Of a DNA stretch of 64,000 bases, positions 23,571 to 35,267 are shown one piece after another. The notes under the pieces were generated by a model that did not search any database, was not told the DNA's origin, and saw nothing but the letters and a program-made list of their open reading frames with translations. Position numbers and translations under genes: made by a program. The stretch's first letter is position 1, and the number at the start of each line of letters is the position of its first letter. This stretch comes from Halicephalobus mephisto (lineage: Eukaryota > Nematoda > Chromadorea > Rhabditida > Panagrolaimidae): positions 1-64,000 of the forward strand of contig SWDT01000290.1 in the NCBI GenBank assembly GCA_009193035.1. Reading direction: 5' to 3'.

Positions 23571-24947
23571 AATAAAAATAGTATAAATCGAGTTTGGAGA
23601 ATTCATACTTTTCCCTCTCGTGGTAATCCATAATCCCACAAAAGACGTAAGGGATCAAAAATGAAAAAATCCAGTTAAAATGGAATCACATGAAATATTG
23701 AATGCACTCACTTTGGGATGTCTAAAATAAAAACAGACAATAAATTCTAACAAAACAGGTTGAGTGATGGCAAAGATCCAAAGCGAAGTTAGAATCAATT
23801 CCAGTTCGAAGACTTACCATTCATTATTGAAGCTGATCAAGTCCGACCCAAGGAAAATCTGAAAATTGAAGCCAATTATTCCAACGAAATTATAAATTGA
23901 GAAGGTCCCGAGGAACAATAAGAAAATAATCTGAAGCTATTTATTTTTCTCATTTGTTTTTTAAACAAACAAGAAAAACGGTATGTTCTTGATTCTACTT
24001 TAAGTCAGTGTTAACCAGAGTCATAAAAATCTGACACGATCGTAAAATGTTACAGAAACGCTCAATCGTTTAGCTTCCCTCGGAACTCCCAAAAGTTTTA
24101 AAAATCGAGTAAAGTCAGTTCTCAAAAATCATCTTGACGGTTATCAAAAGTGAAATCAGATTGTTTGCCGATTTTAGAAAGGAAAAGGAGGTAAACACGA
24201 GAAACGACTCGAAACCATGGTCTTGACCAAGAATGCCGGAAGGTGTCGGAGATTAAAATCAACAAAAGTTCACGGTCATTTCGATTTCTGCTTTTCAAGG
24301 AAAATTAAATATGCATGCTGAGGGAAACGCTGGGAGCTCGTTTCACGTTTTGTTGAGGACGGTGGATGTAGACAGGACAGAGAGAGGAAGATACTCGGGT
24401 TGGAACTGAGCTTCCTGGGAACACAGCGGATTGATCTAAATTGCAAGAGAAAACGAGTTTACATCAGAGGACGAGGCTGAATTGTACGGATAGCATGACC
24501 CTTGATCCGAGGCGGGATTGACAGTATTGCAATTTCCAGCCAGGAAAGCCCAATTAGAAAGAGGAAAAGTATAATTCTCAATGTAATTTATCCCAAACAG
24601 TTGTCGTCATCCGCTGTTTTTGACGGAAAATAATTGCTCAAAACGGAAAACAATAAAATCATAAAATTAGCTATTATTTCCGTCATCCCTTCTATCACAA
24701 GTGGAAATTAGAAGATTGTGATTTGATCTTGTTTTAAATTTTGAAATTTTACACGAAATAATGCTGCAATTAATTCTGGTTCATGATTAATCATATAAGC
24801 ACTAAACTTGGAACTCTTCAAAGACTGTCGGATGCGATCGATAAATGACCTGGATTGATTTCAAGGGCGGATAGACTAAAGTGAAGAAGACCAAGAAATG
24901 GATTGAATCCCTTTGGGGAAGACAGTTTTATTTTTGTAAAAATTAAA
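23571..24947. other. Mostly gene-free stretch with a possible minus-strand membrane exon
   Basis: On the minus strand, 23929-23819 stays open and would encode a very hydrophobic stretch (IIFLLFLGTFSIYNFVGIIG), preceded by TTCAG and followed by GTAAGT, as a real exon would be. I could not extend it: the obvious next acceptors give a stop codon. It may be part of a small multi-TM gene with tiny exons, or a decayed one. The remainder, to 24947, shows no gene. Confidence 0.2.
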
Positions 24948-26384
24948 ATGAAGAAGAACGTGCTGAGAAATTTGCTGATTGTTGCTAATTTATTTATGAT
25001 TACTCTTTGCTATTATTCTTGGAATTTTAAATTCAAACCTCAAGAACAATTAGATGAATCATATGGAGCCGTAAATGAACGGGAATTGAGTCATCAGAAT
25101 GCTGGTCGTAGAAAAGGATTGAAAAAGAATGTTTTGAGTCAAGTGAAAGTTTTTCAGAGAGGAGGTTTGGAGTGTGATTTTTGAAAAGGAAAGTAATGAG
25201 TTGCTGTAGGAGATAAACTCAAGTTTGACCAGCCTTGGACGATCCCTGTCACAAAGATTTGGGACAATTTTGAGGAACTGAATAAGAATCAAAAGTACCT
25301 TGTCAGCAACTTTAGTTACAGTCCTGGCAAGTTGTTGTTTCCGAAGTTATTGCTTCACATAGTATCATTTTAAGGATTGGGGAACTTGATGTTCCAATTC
25401 GCTTCTTTGAGAGCGTTGGCCGAAGAGAACAGTGCTAAGCTGATTCTGCCTTCTGATTGTCTCCTTAGAAGAGCTTTCGGGAATTTCGACGATTTAGTCA
25501 TTTTGATGGAGCCTTCAGCGTTCAATAAGTTCTTAATTTCCCGACATGGGAAGATTCAAGAATACGACGTTTGTTGAAAGTTAGATTTATCTAATTTTAG
25601 AAATGAGAATTTAAGGATTGCTGCAAGTATCATCCAGAAATTAGACTGTTTGGTGGAAGAAATCTAGAAGAGTCTCCAATTGAAGTTCTCAACGGGTACT
25701 TTCAGTCTTTCAAGTATTTTCATCCGAAGCATGAGCAGTTGATTAGAAAGGACTTTTCTTTCCTCCCTGGAGTCCTTGGAGAAGCAGAGAACATTCTAGA
25801 AGATGCGAAATATAAAAATTGGAACGCCGAACTGAACATCGAGGAAGATGAAGGAAATGACAAAGTCATTCAGCTCCCTAATGCCTTTGGTTGGTTATTG
25901 TATATTGATTTTTACGGTATTTTAATGAGAACCATCTTTAGATAACGAGTATTACTTTGTTGGGCTCCATGTGAGACACGGATTCGACATGACGATGCAT
26001 TCAAGGAATCTGAAGCACGGACATCTCGTGGCCCCCTTTTCTTTCTATCAAAAAGCAATAAATCACTTTGTGGAGAAATTCAAGTGGAGGAAAGTCATTT
26101 TCATCATCGCCAGCGACGACATTGAATGGGTAAAGAGAAACTTCAGAGGCGAATCAGAGACCCGGGTTATTTTCCTCGAAAATCGGCAGAGGGAGGTCGA
26201 CATGGCTACATTGAGCCTCTGCAACGCTACAGTCCTCTCGACAGGGACGTTCTCCTGGTGGATATCCTATTTGTCCAGAGGACCGACCGTCTACTACTCT
26301 GGATGGCCGAGAGAAGGATCTGAGTTGGACCAGATGGTGGTCAAATCAGATTACTTTCTACCCGAGTGGACACCAATGGAATAA
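24948..26384 (+). CDS. GT11 family alpha-1,2-fucosyltransferase-like enzyme
   Basis: Exons 24948-25164, 25210-25326, 25375-25568, 25616-25889 and 25942-26384 give 414 residues. This is a type II Golgi layout: short cytoplasmic tail MKKNVLRN, signal anchor (LLIVANLFMITLCYY), stem, then the catalytic domain. GT11 signatures are visible in order: GLGNLMFQFASLRAL (donor-site motif near the start), LNGYFQSFKYF, VGLHVRHGFDM (the HxRxGD-like GDP-fucose motif) and STGTFSWWISYLSRG. It would transfer fucose from GDP-fucose in alpha-1,2 linkage to galactosides. Intron 2 (25327-25374) reads in frame only as a GC-AG intron (GGCAAGT donor), which restores the GLGN motif. The third residue of the HxRxGD-like motif region is His rather than Arg. 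The stop codon overlaps AATAAA. It is convergent with the ABC transporter, 26 bp away. Confidence 0.9.
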
Positions 26385-26391
26385 ATTTATT
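26380..26391. promoter_or_regulatory. Palindromic poly(A) signal shared by convergent genes
   Basis: AATAAATTTATT reads AATAAA on both strands. On + it overlaps the fucosyltransferase stop codon (TAA at 26382-26384). On - it lies 20 nt after the ABC-transporter stop (26411). No other AATAAA lies close downstream of either stop. Confidence 0.6.
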
Positions 26392-26410
26392 TATACTTCT
26401 AATGCACTTT

Positions 26411-29400
26411 CTAGATCATTTGTTGTTTCATAACCATGTTGTAATACAGCCCCTTCCTTGTCAGGAGCTGCTGGTGATTTCCTAGTTCAATCACCTTGCC
26501 GTCTTTGATGACTACAATCAGATCTGCGTTTTGAATAGTGCTAAGCCTGTGGGCAATGACTAAGCAAGTTCTGCCTTGTCTGGCTTTCTCCAGAGCTTCT
26601 TGAACGATTTTTTCCGATTCCGTGTCGAGAGCGGAGGTAGCTTCATCGAGAAGCAAAATCTTGGGGTCTCTGATAATGGCTCTGGCGATGGCCAATCGCT
26701 GTCTCTGTCCACCAGAGAGCTGAGTTCCCTTGCTTCCTATTTTTGTCTCGTATTTGTCCGGGAGGGATTCAATGAAACCATGGATGTTCGCCAATTTGGC
26801 CGCTTCATGGATTTGTTCCAAAGAGACATCTTTCATGCCGTAGATAATGTTCTCTCTGATGGTCAGATTGAAGAGGGTCGGTTCCTGTCCAACAGTCGCG
26901 GAAACCGATCTCAGCCATCGGACGTTTAACTGTTTCACGTCAAATGTGTCCACCATGACATGTCCACTGAAGACATCGTAGAATCTTTCCAACAGTTGGA
27001 CAGTGGTGGACTTCCCTAAAAAGAAGGTGAATAAAAAAGCTTACAGAATTTGAAGGACTTACCACTTCCAGAAGGTCCCACAAGAGCAATGGTCTTCCCT
27101 GCAGCTACCGAGAAAGAAAGCTGATTCAGAGTCAGTTGTTTTTTAGAGTTGGGATAAGCAAAGACAACTTTTTGTAGAGAGACGTTCCCTTTAATATCCG
27201 GCTTCAATCCGCCTTCACCTAAAGCATCAATTCTGGGATGTTCATTTATCATTTGGAACATCAATCCCGCAGAGAGTCTGGCTTTCAGGTATTCCGGAAA
27301 GTAATTGGAAGTGGCGATAATAACAATAGAGGCAATATTCAAGGACTCAATTACCCTGAAAGGAAGTAGTTAATAAGGAAGTTAGTAAAAAACCTTACTG
27401 GAAGAGAACGGCTGGCTGTGTAAACCCTCCGGCAATCAACAAGCCTCCGAAGGTATAACAGACGGCAAAGTTCAATCCACTGAAACTGATACCAAGAGCA
27501 TAAATAAAGCTCTGGAAAAACCCTCTGAAGAGAGCTCGGGTGTGGGGTTTCTGGGAAGCAGCGCAGAAAGAAGAAAAGAGAGTTCCTTGTCGAGCCAAAG
27601 CTTGGACAGTCCGAATGTTTTCAATTGATTCATTAGCTATCTTTGAAGCCTGCTCGGCGATCTGCATGTCCTTGGTCCCTCGTCTCTTCAAATAATTGCT
27701 GATCATCAGCTGGGTAATGACCAAGGCAAAACTCCAGACCAAGCAAATTGGAGCGATGGTAGGACCGACGCTGAAAGCGACGACAATGCCTCCGCAAAGG
27801 CCCGTTAGTCCTTGGATAACTTCACTCAGTCTTTGATCTACTGCCGCCTGGACGTTATGGGCATCTGTAGCTAGCCGCATCGTCAACTTTCCTATGGAAT
27901 GACTCGGCATGTCGTAGTAGTACCCATCTTGTCTGAGGAGATTCTGAAAATCAAATCCTATGTATAAACTAGTTCGAAAGCCAGCAAACCGTGAATACAG
28001 CCATTCTGAGTCTAGAAGACATTCGTTCTCCAGCAGTTCCACAAAAGGTACCGGAAGCGAAACAGAAGATAGCTATGATTAGGGCGAGAACGACGAACCC
28101 TATGCAGATTAGAAGAGCTCTCTGGAGACCAACAGTAGAATCGGGGAGACTGAGGGCGATGAAGAGCTGTCCACAAAGAAGGGAGTAAACGGGGACTCGA
28201 AGTCCTGTTACAATCGCAGCAAAGAATCCCGTGAATATGAACTTCCATTCTGGTCTGGAGAACTTGAGGATGTCCAACAACGAGGCTCTAGCTGCTCCTT
28301 CCTCGTGAACTTCTTCCTCGACGCTAAAGTAAGGACTAGCAACAACGATCAATCAATGAAACTTACTCCGCAATATCAGGAGCAATGTCATCAGCATTTG
28401 TAATAGACTTGCTCAATCTCTCGCTCGCTCGGGTTCTTCTTGCAGGTTCCCGAATTTCCAGACTGTCTACTTCCCCCTTCTGTGAACCTCTGTAAAAGAG
28501 ATTTTTCTCGTCAGAGCTCTCGATTTCATCAATAAATTCCTCTTTCTTTTGCTGTTCGATCTGTTGAGCGGCCACAAGTCCCGCATAGACTCCGTCCTTT
28601 TTCATTAGCGATTCGTGATCCCCCTGCTCGACAACTTGTCCATTATCAAAAACGAAGATGACATCAGCATTCCTGATCGTCGACAGTCGGTGAGCAATAG
28701 AGATAGTTGTCCTGCCTTCAGAAGCTTTGTCTAGAGCGGCTTGGACAAGAGTCTCCGATTCTGAATCCAAGGCCGAAGTGGCTTCGTCGAGGAGCAGAAC
28801 CTTGGGGTTTCTGACAAGGGCTCTGGCGATCGCTAGTCTTTGTTTTTGACCTCCAGAGAGCTTGATTCCGCCTTCGTTGAGAAGAGTCTGGAACCCGTTC
28901 GGGAGTTTCTGGATAAAATCCAGGGCATTGGCAGTCCGACAAGCCTCCTCAAGGACCTTGAATGGAATATTTGCTCCCATTTTCAGATTATCCTCCACTG
29001 TCGCGGCGAAGAGAACGGGTTCCTGTGAGACGAGTCCGAACGTTTCTCGCAACCAAGTCACATTCAGGTCTTCTAAAGGAACGTCATCTAGGGTTATTGA
29101 GCCCTTGTTTGCTGTGTAGAACCTCATTAATAATCCGATTAAAGTAGATTTGCCGCATCCTGGAAAGATCTTGTAGAAAAATCGGAAACGTGTTGCTTAC
29201 CTGAATGTCCGACAAAAGCGACCTTCTGACCTGCCTTAACATTGACAGAAACTCCTTCGAGAACTTTGACGGTTGGACGAGTCGGGTAGCTGAAGTAAAT
29301 GTCGTTGAATGAAATGTTCCCCTGGACGGAAGTTGGCTTTAGTCCAGCACTCGAAGAGCAGTCAACTTTCGGCTTCTTGTCGATGATGCTGAATATTTCC

Positions 29401-30567
29401 CCTGCGGCAAGCTTGGCGGTGAGAATCGCATTCATATTGGGGACTGCTTGGCCGAGTCTCATTGCCCCCAGCATCACAGCCCAGAAAACGCCGAATACAG
29501 CTCCAGGTTCCATTTCCCCTCCGAACACCAACGTCGCTCCAAAGTAGAATCCAACTCCCATAGCGATGTTCATAAAACATATGAAGATTCCAGTGCAAAA
29601 CCCGGTGATCATGGCCTTCCGGATTCCAAGTTTTCGAGCTTCTCTGAGACAACGCTTGTACCGTTCAATTTCGAACAACTGGGCGTTGAAGGACATAACT
29701 GTTCTGATTCCGGAAAGAACCTCACTAGCTATGGCCCCAGCTACTCCATAAGCCGTTATCTCCACTCTGATTGCTTTCCGTAGAGCTCTAGCGTTGAAGA
29801 ACAGAGAGAGGGTCACACATGGCGCCATCACCATCATGACCAGCGTCATCTTCCAACTAAATTGAAAAGAATAGTATATTAATTCATCACAAGACCTACT
29901 TCATAAAAAACCCAAGGATAATACCGCTAATCATCGACATCATTGCGTGAAGGACGACTCCAATCTTGTCGCTCATCCCGTCCTTGATTCTGTCTATCCC
30001 ACTCGACATCTTCTGAGTCAAGGCCCCGACCTGATTAACATCGAACCATTCCATGTCTTGATGCATCACGGCGAAGAGGAAGTGCTTTCTGATTCTGTGA
30101 ATCTGCCTTTCACAAAGACAGTAGAAACAGACCATCGATATGTAGGCAGCAATCAGCATCCCCAGCCCATTAGCTGCGATTTTAATAACGACAGAGAAGA
30201 CAGAATTCTTGAATTGGTTCGGATCAAATTTTTCTGGATTCTCCATCAAAGTATTCTGAGCGGAAATCATTATATTGTTCACGCTCATCATGATGAAAGC
30301 GATAAAGGGGTTCAGAATCCCAGTGATTATACTCCCAATGATGCCTCCAGCTAGAAGCAAGTAATCTATCTTTTCCGCATATCTCAGCTGAAACCCAGAT
30401 ATTCATTAACGGACAAAAAAGCAAACAATCACCAATTCAAGAAAGCTGGCTGGTTTGAAGTCTTCTTGTTTAGGTTCCTTGTCATCCTTTTTGGGATTCA
30501 AGGACAAGACGGGATCTACTGTATCCTTTTTAAAAATTCTCTGGATCCTTGAAGGTTTCCGCGTCAT
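26411..30567 (-). CDS. ABCB-type full transporter (P-glycoprotein / MDR1-like)
   Basis: Eight exons: 30567-30433, 30387-29900, 29856-29201, 29159-28367, 28335-27990, 27943-27399, 27355-27063 and 27015-26411, all in phase, give 1286 residues, the normal size. The TMD1-NBD1-linker-TMD2-NBD2 layout is complete. NBD1 has [29 protein letters not shown] and the H-loop AHRLSTI; NBD2 has [29 protein letters not shown] and AHRLSTI. Both ATPase sites therefore look competent. P-glycoproteins export hydrophobic xenobiotics and lipids across the plasma membrane using ATP. The linker (about residue 650-690) is charged and serine-rich, as in phosphorylated P-gp linkers. An intron interrupts the Walker A motif in each half, at nearly but not exactly the same codon. 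The start (ATG at 30567) begins an N-terminal basic cytoplasmic tail typical of the family. Confidence 0.95.
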
Positions 30568-31512
30568 TATGGACAGAAACACAAAGTAGTAACAACACTA
30601 AGCTGCCAGTTCCTGGTGCTTTTGTAGGTACGGAGCAGCACCAGAACTATGAATCCCGAGACGGATTTGCATCTCATTATGTCCACCAACACAACGTTGA
30701 TCACGGCAGAGCAATGGAAAGTTATGGTTTGTATGAAGATGTCGTAACGTTATGCAATTTCATTTGGAGTTTGAAATTGGACAGAACGAAACTTCAACAG
30801 AAAACAGAATATTCGAGACGTTTCTTTATCCCACTCATACCTTGAGTTCATTTGAGAGACAACGGTTGCTGCAGTCTCACTGATTCTATTAATTATTCTA
30901 GGTGTAGTCATCGATAGACATTTCTGTCACCAGAAACCTGATTAGATGCATGACTGAAGCAAGTAAAACTGACTGCAGAACAAGGTCTTTGAGGGAAACT
31001 TGGACTTCTATCAAACGGATTTTGACTCCCTAATCCGCTTGTGGAAACATAGTATTAAAAAGGGCGAATTTACTCCGACTCAGTCAACAATCCCCGAATC
31101 AGATTTTTTCGTAATGTCAAGATGGCCATTATGGTACTTGGCAATAATACGAATCTACTATTTTCAGCAATTTCACCACTTTTATCCTAACCTCGAATGA
31201 AGTTTTCAAGATAAAGCTCATAAACCAATCCGACTCCACTACGAAGACCATCTCTCCAGCATTTTCGGTCGCCGTGAAAAGTTTAGCACTGATCTAGCTA
31301 CATCCAGAAACACTCGCTCCGTGTAGAAGAGGTCAAAGAACCCACAAACTCAAAAACAAATCAAAATAAGGTTGGAATTTTGATTGATGTTCATTCATTT
31401 TGACTAACCGGAAAACTCTTATTCACTGAATAAACCCAAACCTTTCAAAATGCAAATATAGGAACAATAACCACAGATAGGATTTTACTCTAACCTGCAC
31501 GGAATCAACTGT
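30568..31512. other. Intergenic stretch between ABCB and 5'-nucleotidase genes
   Basis: It holds the ABCB promoter side and the 3' UTR of the nucleotidase gene (both on the minus strand). Open frames of 66-98 codons on + (30549-30845, 31000-31200) have no domain, no splice partners and no consistent codon pattern. I see nothing else. Confidence 0.4.
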
Positions 31513-32597
31513 TCAAGCAACGACGTTGGTACTTGGTGAAGTGCTCAATTCATCATCACTCTGCGTCTTGTCGGCTTCAGTTACGTGACAATAATCAGTC
31601 AAGACAGTGTGAGATTGACTGTGGACGATGCCACAGAACCGGAAGATCTCCAGTGGGATCTCCATCGATTGGTAGTCAATTAGGACAATATCGTAGACAT
31701 CCAGGTACTTGTCCATCAGTCTCTCAAAGTCAAAGTTCAGGAAGCCGATCTTGAGGGCAACACCTTCGTTCTCGATTCCTACGTCCATGTGAATGTCGCC
31801 TAGACTGTCCCCAATCAATATGACGTTATTTCTGTTTCGCACGTGATGGAAGAAGGGACGTTCGCCGGTGATCACGGAAGAGTTCTTGCAGAACGTATGA
31901 ATGATCGGCTTGGAGAAGCCTACACAGATATTCTGGAAAAGAAGCTCGATTACGAGAAGTTTTGCAGCAAACTCACCTTTTCGTCAAAGTGCATCATGTT
32001 GGAGATAACATGGAGAGTTTGAGGGACATGTCCCAGATTCCGCTTCAAAACGATCTCGATGATGTTCCCAATTCCGGCACTGAACAAGATCAAAGGGACA
32101 TTGTGAGCCTCAACGGAGCGGACGAATTCCGTGGCAGCATCTCTCAGGTAGACCCGAGCAACAGCGACGAGCTCCTCGATGTCCTTGTAAGTGAACTTGG
32201 ATTCCACAATGTAGTCGTGCGAAATGCCCCACCAGTTTTCCATGTGCGGGATCTTCTCTTCGACGGACATGTGGGGATCGAACTCGATCGGGATGTACTT
32301 TTTCGTGAGAGCCTTCAACTTCTGCGAAAGATCGGAGTCTTTCTGAGTGCATTCATCAAAGATTGCGTGGGTGGTCAGACATCTGATGCCGTTCTTGTCC
32401 TTGAACCTCGATAGCGTGTAGTCAAAGTCAGAAATCACAAGAAGCTTGTCGTAGCCATCCGCGATTATCCTCTGGATCTTGCTCTTGACAGAAGCTGGAT
32501 TCTTGACTCGCACTTTCGGATTCTGTAGAATTCGATCGACAATAGACATGGCGACACGTCCGGATACCTCTGAAATAGGATCGTCTAAGACGAGCAT
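31513..32597 (-). CDS. Cytosolic 5'-nucleotidase III (pyrimidine 5'-nucleotidase, UMPH-1)
   Basis: Exons 32597-31977 and 31932-31513 (phase 0) give 346 residues. HAD-superfamily motifs: motif I DFDYTLSRF (nucleophile and acid aspartates), motif II LFSAGIGNIIE, a conserved lysine region (GFSKPIIHTFCKN) and motif IV GDSLGDIHM. The order and wording match the NT5C3 family (~300-340 residues). It dephosphorylates pyrimidine nucleoside monophosphates (UMP, CMP) in the cytosol. The C-terminal ~30 residues are polar and serine/threonine-rich beyond the catalytic core. CTTAG stands directly before the chosen ATG, so the ATG may begin an exon; an additional 5' exon (for example a variable N-terminus, as in vertebrate NT5C3A) or a trans-spliced leader is possible. 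Confidence 0.9.
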
Positions 32598-33709
32598 CTA
32601 AGGAAGTTGTAAAGGGAAAAGAAACCGCGTAAAACTCAATAAGGAGAAGTTAAAATTGCTGAACAACCACATTCTTAAGGAAGAGGGGTCATAAACCATT
32701 CTACTAGATGGAAAATCAAAAAACACGTGTTTCGGAGTTACGTTGTCTGATCAGATTTGAAATGGAAATTTTGCGCAGATAGAATACGCTTAGGCTGCCC
32801 TTTCTAATGAATTTCCCGTTCACTAGGAACAGCCTTCAAAAAGCAAAGACAGGACAAATATCATCGCAAGCGATTGGTTAGGAAATTGGGGGATCCATTT
32901 CCTGAGAGCCGTCATCCAGAACAAAGGGGAAACCACTCAAGGGCTTGGAAACCTGTAAGAAAATAAAAAAGCACTCAACGTTTTACAAGCACCGATGAGA
33001 GATCTACGCAGCAGACTAATCGTCTATGTAAAAAAGGAAATGAAACATCAGACTCAGTTACAAGAACCGAGGCAACTATCAGGGATCGATCTTCAACGAA
33101 AATACCACAGAAAAACAAAGAGGATCCGGCTCCCATTAGTCCTTTACATTTTAGCAAACGATAAAAAATCACCTTCGATATTTCCACTCTCACAATCAGC
33201 GGACAGGAACGACTTTGAAACTGACGAACTAGGTGCAGATATTAGAAATACAGGCAATGCATTGCCTACGTCAAAGGAAGCCAAAGAGCTTGTAAACGAT
33301 CACGGCTATTACAAATGTACGTCAACAAACAGGACCGCGTGTCCGAGAACTCACGTCGTTCTTGAGAATAATCACTGGATGACAATAAATACTTGAAATT
33401 AATGCATCTAACAGAACGCTGTGACGCCCATCGGATGGCTGGGATATTCGTCGACGACGCATAAAGGACTATCACCAATCAGTACTTGGCAAAGGCCAGA
33501 ATACCAACAACGCCGCCCGCGGCAACAGCTGACAACGGACTTATTAGGAAACAAAGGGTTTACACACCCTAGATAAAGTAATCGCGCAGTAACGCATTGT
33601 ACCCCACATCAAAATGGAAAAGTCTTGTTTACCGTAAGGAGAAAAGTGTCTGAAAACCAAATAATAAATAAATCAAGCAGGAATCAAGTAAGTCCTGAAA
33701 TTCAAGTGC
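32598..33709. other. Intergenic stretch, no supported gene
   Basis: An ATG frame of 133 codons (32995-33396, +) is open but highly basic, without a domain or flanking splice signals, and is treated as chance. On the minus strand CTTACAG near 32950 could end a 5' exon/intron of the nucleotidase gene. The U2AF35 3' UTR lies at the right end. Confidence 0.35.
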
Positions 33710-34814
33710 TTAACGATAATCACGGTCTCGGGAACGACGCCGGTCGCGACGATCATAGTCACGTCGATCACGCCTGTAGTCGCGATCATCACGTCGATAG
33801 TCACGATCACGCCCTCCTCTACGTCCTCCACGGGCGTAGCGGTCAGGTGAACGAGCTCGACTTCCGTACAGCTTTCGGCGAAGTTCTCGTGAGATCGGCT
33901 TCAAATGCATAAAATTGCAAAACGCCCCCTTCTGACATCCTCCAAGTTCGTATTGACGACAGCAAGCTTCACGAAAGTCCGTCACTGGAGACAGTTCACA
34001 GTAAATTGGCTCTCCATTAAACCTGAGACGAATCAGTTAAATCCAAAATGAAAACCACAAGACTCACCATCTATCTTCCAACGCGTTCTTGCACTTTTCA
34101 GCATCCTCCTCACGATAGAACTTGATGTAAACGTTACCGATCATATGCTCACCAATGTTGTCACAGACATTCATTTCCTCGATCTTTCCATATTTGGTGT
34201 CAATTTCTGTAAAAAGTTCTTCGAAAAAATCATCAAAATATTGTTGTTCCTGATCATTCCGTTGACCAACTTTTGAAAAAGCATCTGCTTGTCTCATGTC
34301 AATCACAGGGTTGTGATACCTGAAATGAACGTCTTCTTAGACGGGAAAATAGCCTCAAACTTACAAGTTCTTCAAAAGAATTGTCTGGGAAAACGTCGGC
34401 ATGTTATGAGTTCTGGAGCACTTGTCTCCATGCCGGCAAGCTCCAATTTTAAAGTAGAAAGAACAGTTGACCTAAAAAACAGAATGATTATATGAACACC
34501 AAAGGAAGCTGAAATGTAATGCGAAAAGAGTAATTACTTAGAATCACTCTCGCGGGGTCATGTCTCCAGGTAGAAGAATCTAAAACATGCGCTCTTATTC
34601 TAAATGAATCAATTTCCCTGAAAGCCTGAAACCCTGCAAAAAGTTAACAACAACAACCGTCATCACCGTGCGCTAAACGGGCTAAAATAGACTTTTCATT
34701 TCACACCTATAATGAAATATTTGGTGGACACCGATCCTCGAACCTCCTCCACTGCCGACTTACCTTGTCCTTCTCGGTACCGTAAATGGAAGCCAAGTAC
34801 TCTGCACCAGACAT
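33710..34814 (-). CDS. U2AF1: Splicing factor U2AF small subunit (U2AF35)
   Basis: Exons 34814-34764, 34471-34365, 34319-34068 and 34022-33710 join in phase to 240 residues, the same length as human U2AF35. Order: N-terminal [17 protein letters not shown]; first CCCH zinc finger ([20 protein letters not shown]); U2AF-homology-motif RRM; second CCCH finger ([19 protein letters not shown]); and an arginine-rich tail. U2AF35 pairs with U2AF65 and recognises the AG of the 3' splice site in the nucleus. The tail is unusual: after [10 protein letters not shown] it is an R/D/Y repeat ([15 protein letters not shown]...) with a single serine, not RS dipeptides. The underlying DNA is a degenerate tandem repeat (33715-33830). 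It is divergent from CSRNP, with about 450 bp between starts. Confidence 0.96.
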
Positions 34815-35267
34815 CGTATGAGTCCCCATGTTGTAAAGACGCAATAGTAGCGGGAAAAGACACGTTCAGCAATCGATGGAGTCGAGCAGAACCGAGACGA
34901 GCAACTGGCTTTCGAATAAATGTAACTGTTTTCGTGGCGGGAACGGGAAATCGCGGGCTTTCCCGAAGGAGAAGCTGTATTACAGAGAGCGAGACGGCAT
35001 CCGGCTTACCGTCGTTTGTGGCGTGATATTGATTATATTTTGGCTTTTCTTAGCTTTCAAGAGAACGGGGTTGGTCCTTCGAACTGGGATTTGTGTGTAC
35101 AATTTTCTCTTTCAAATGGTTCTTCCGGGCTCTCAATTATGTCGTGTTCATGAAACTACCAGCTACTATTTTTATATCAACCACCCTCACATGTTTTGGT
35201 TTTCAGCTTGGTCTCCAAGGGCGATGATTTAAAGTCTGGTGGTACCTGTTTCGTGTATTTCTGTGAA

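Noticed and set aside
30549..30845. 98-codon plus-strand frame over the ABCB start
   Set aside because: It overlaps the ABCB first exon on the other strand; no domain.
32995..33396. 133-codon plus-strand frame between nucleotidase and U2AF35
   Set aside because: Basic, low-information sequence without flanking gene signals; the antisense frame is also open.
34876..35232. 118-codon frame with one hydrophobic segment between U2AF35 and CSRNP
   Set aside because: It lies in the divergent promoter interval, overlaps other frames, and cannot be spliced in phase to CSRNP.
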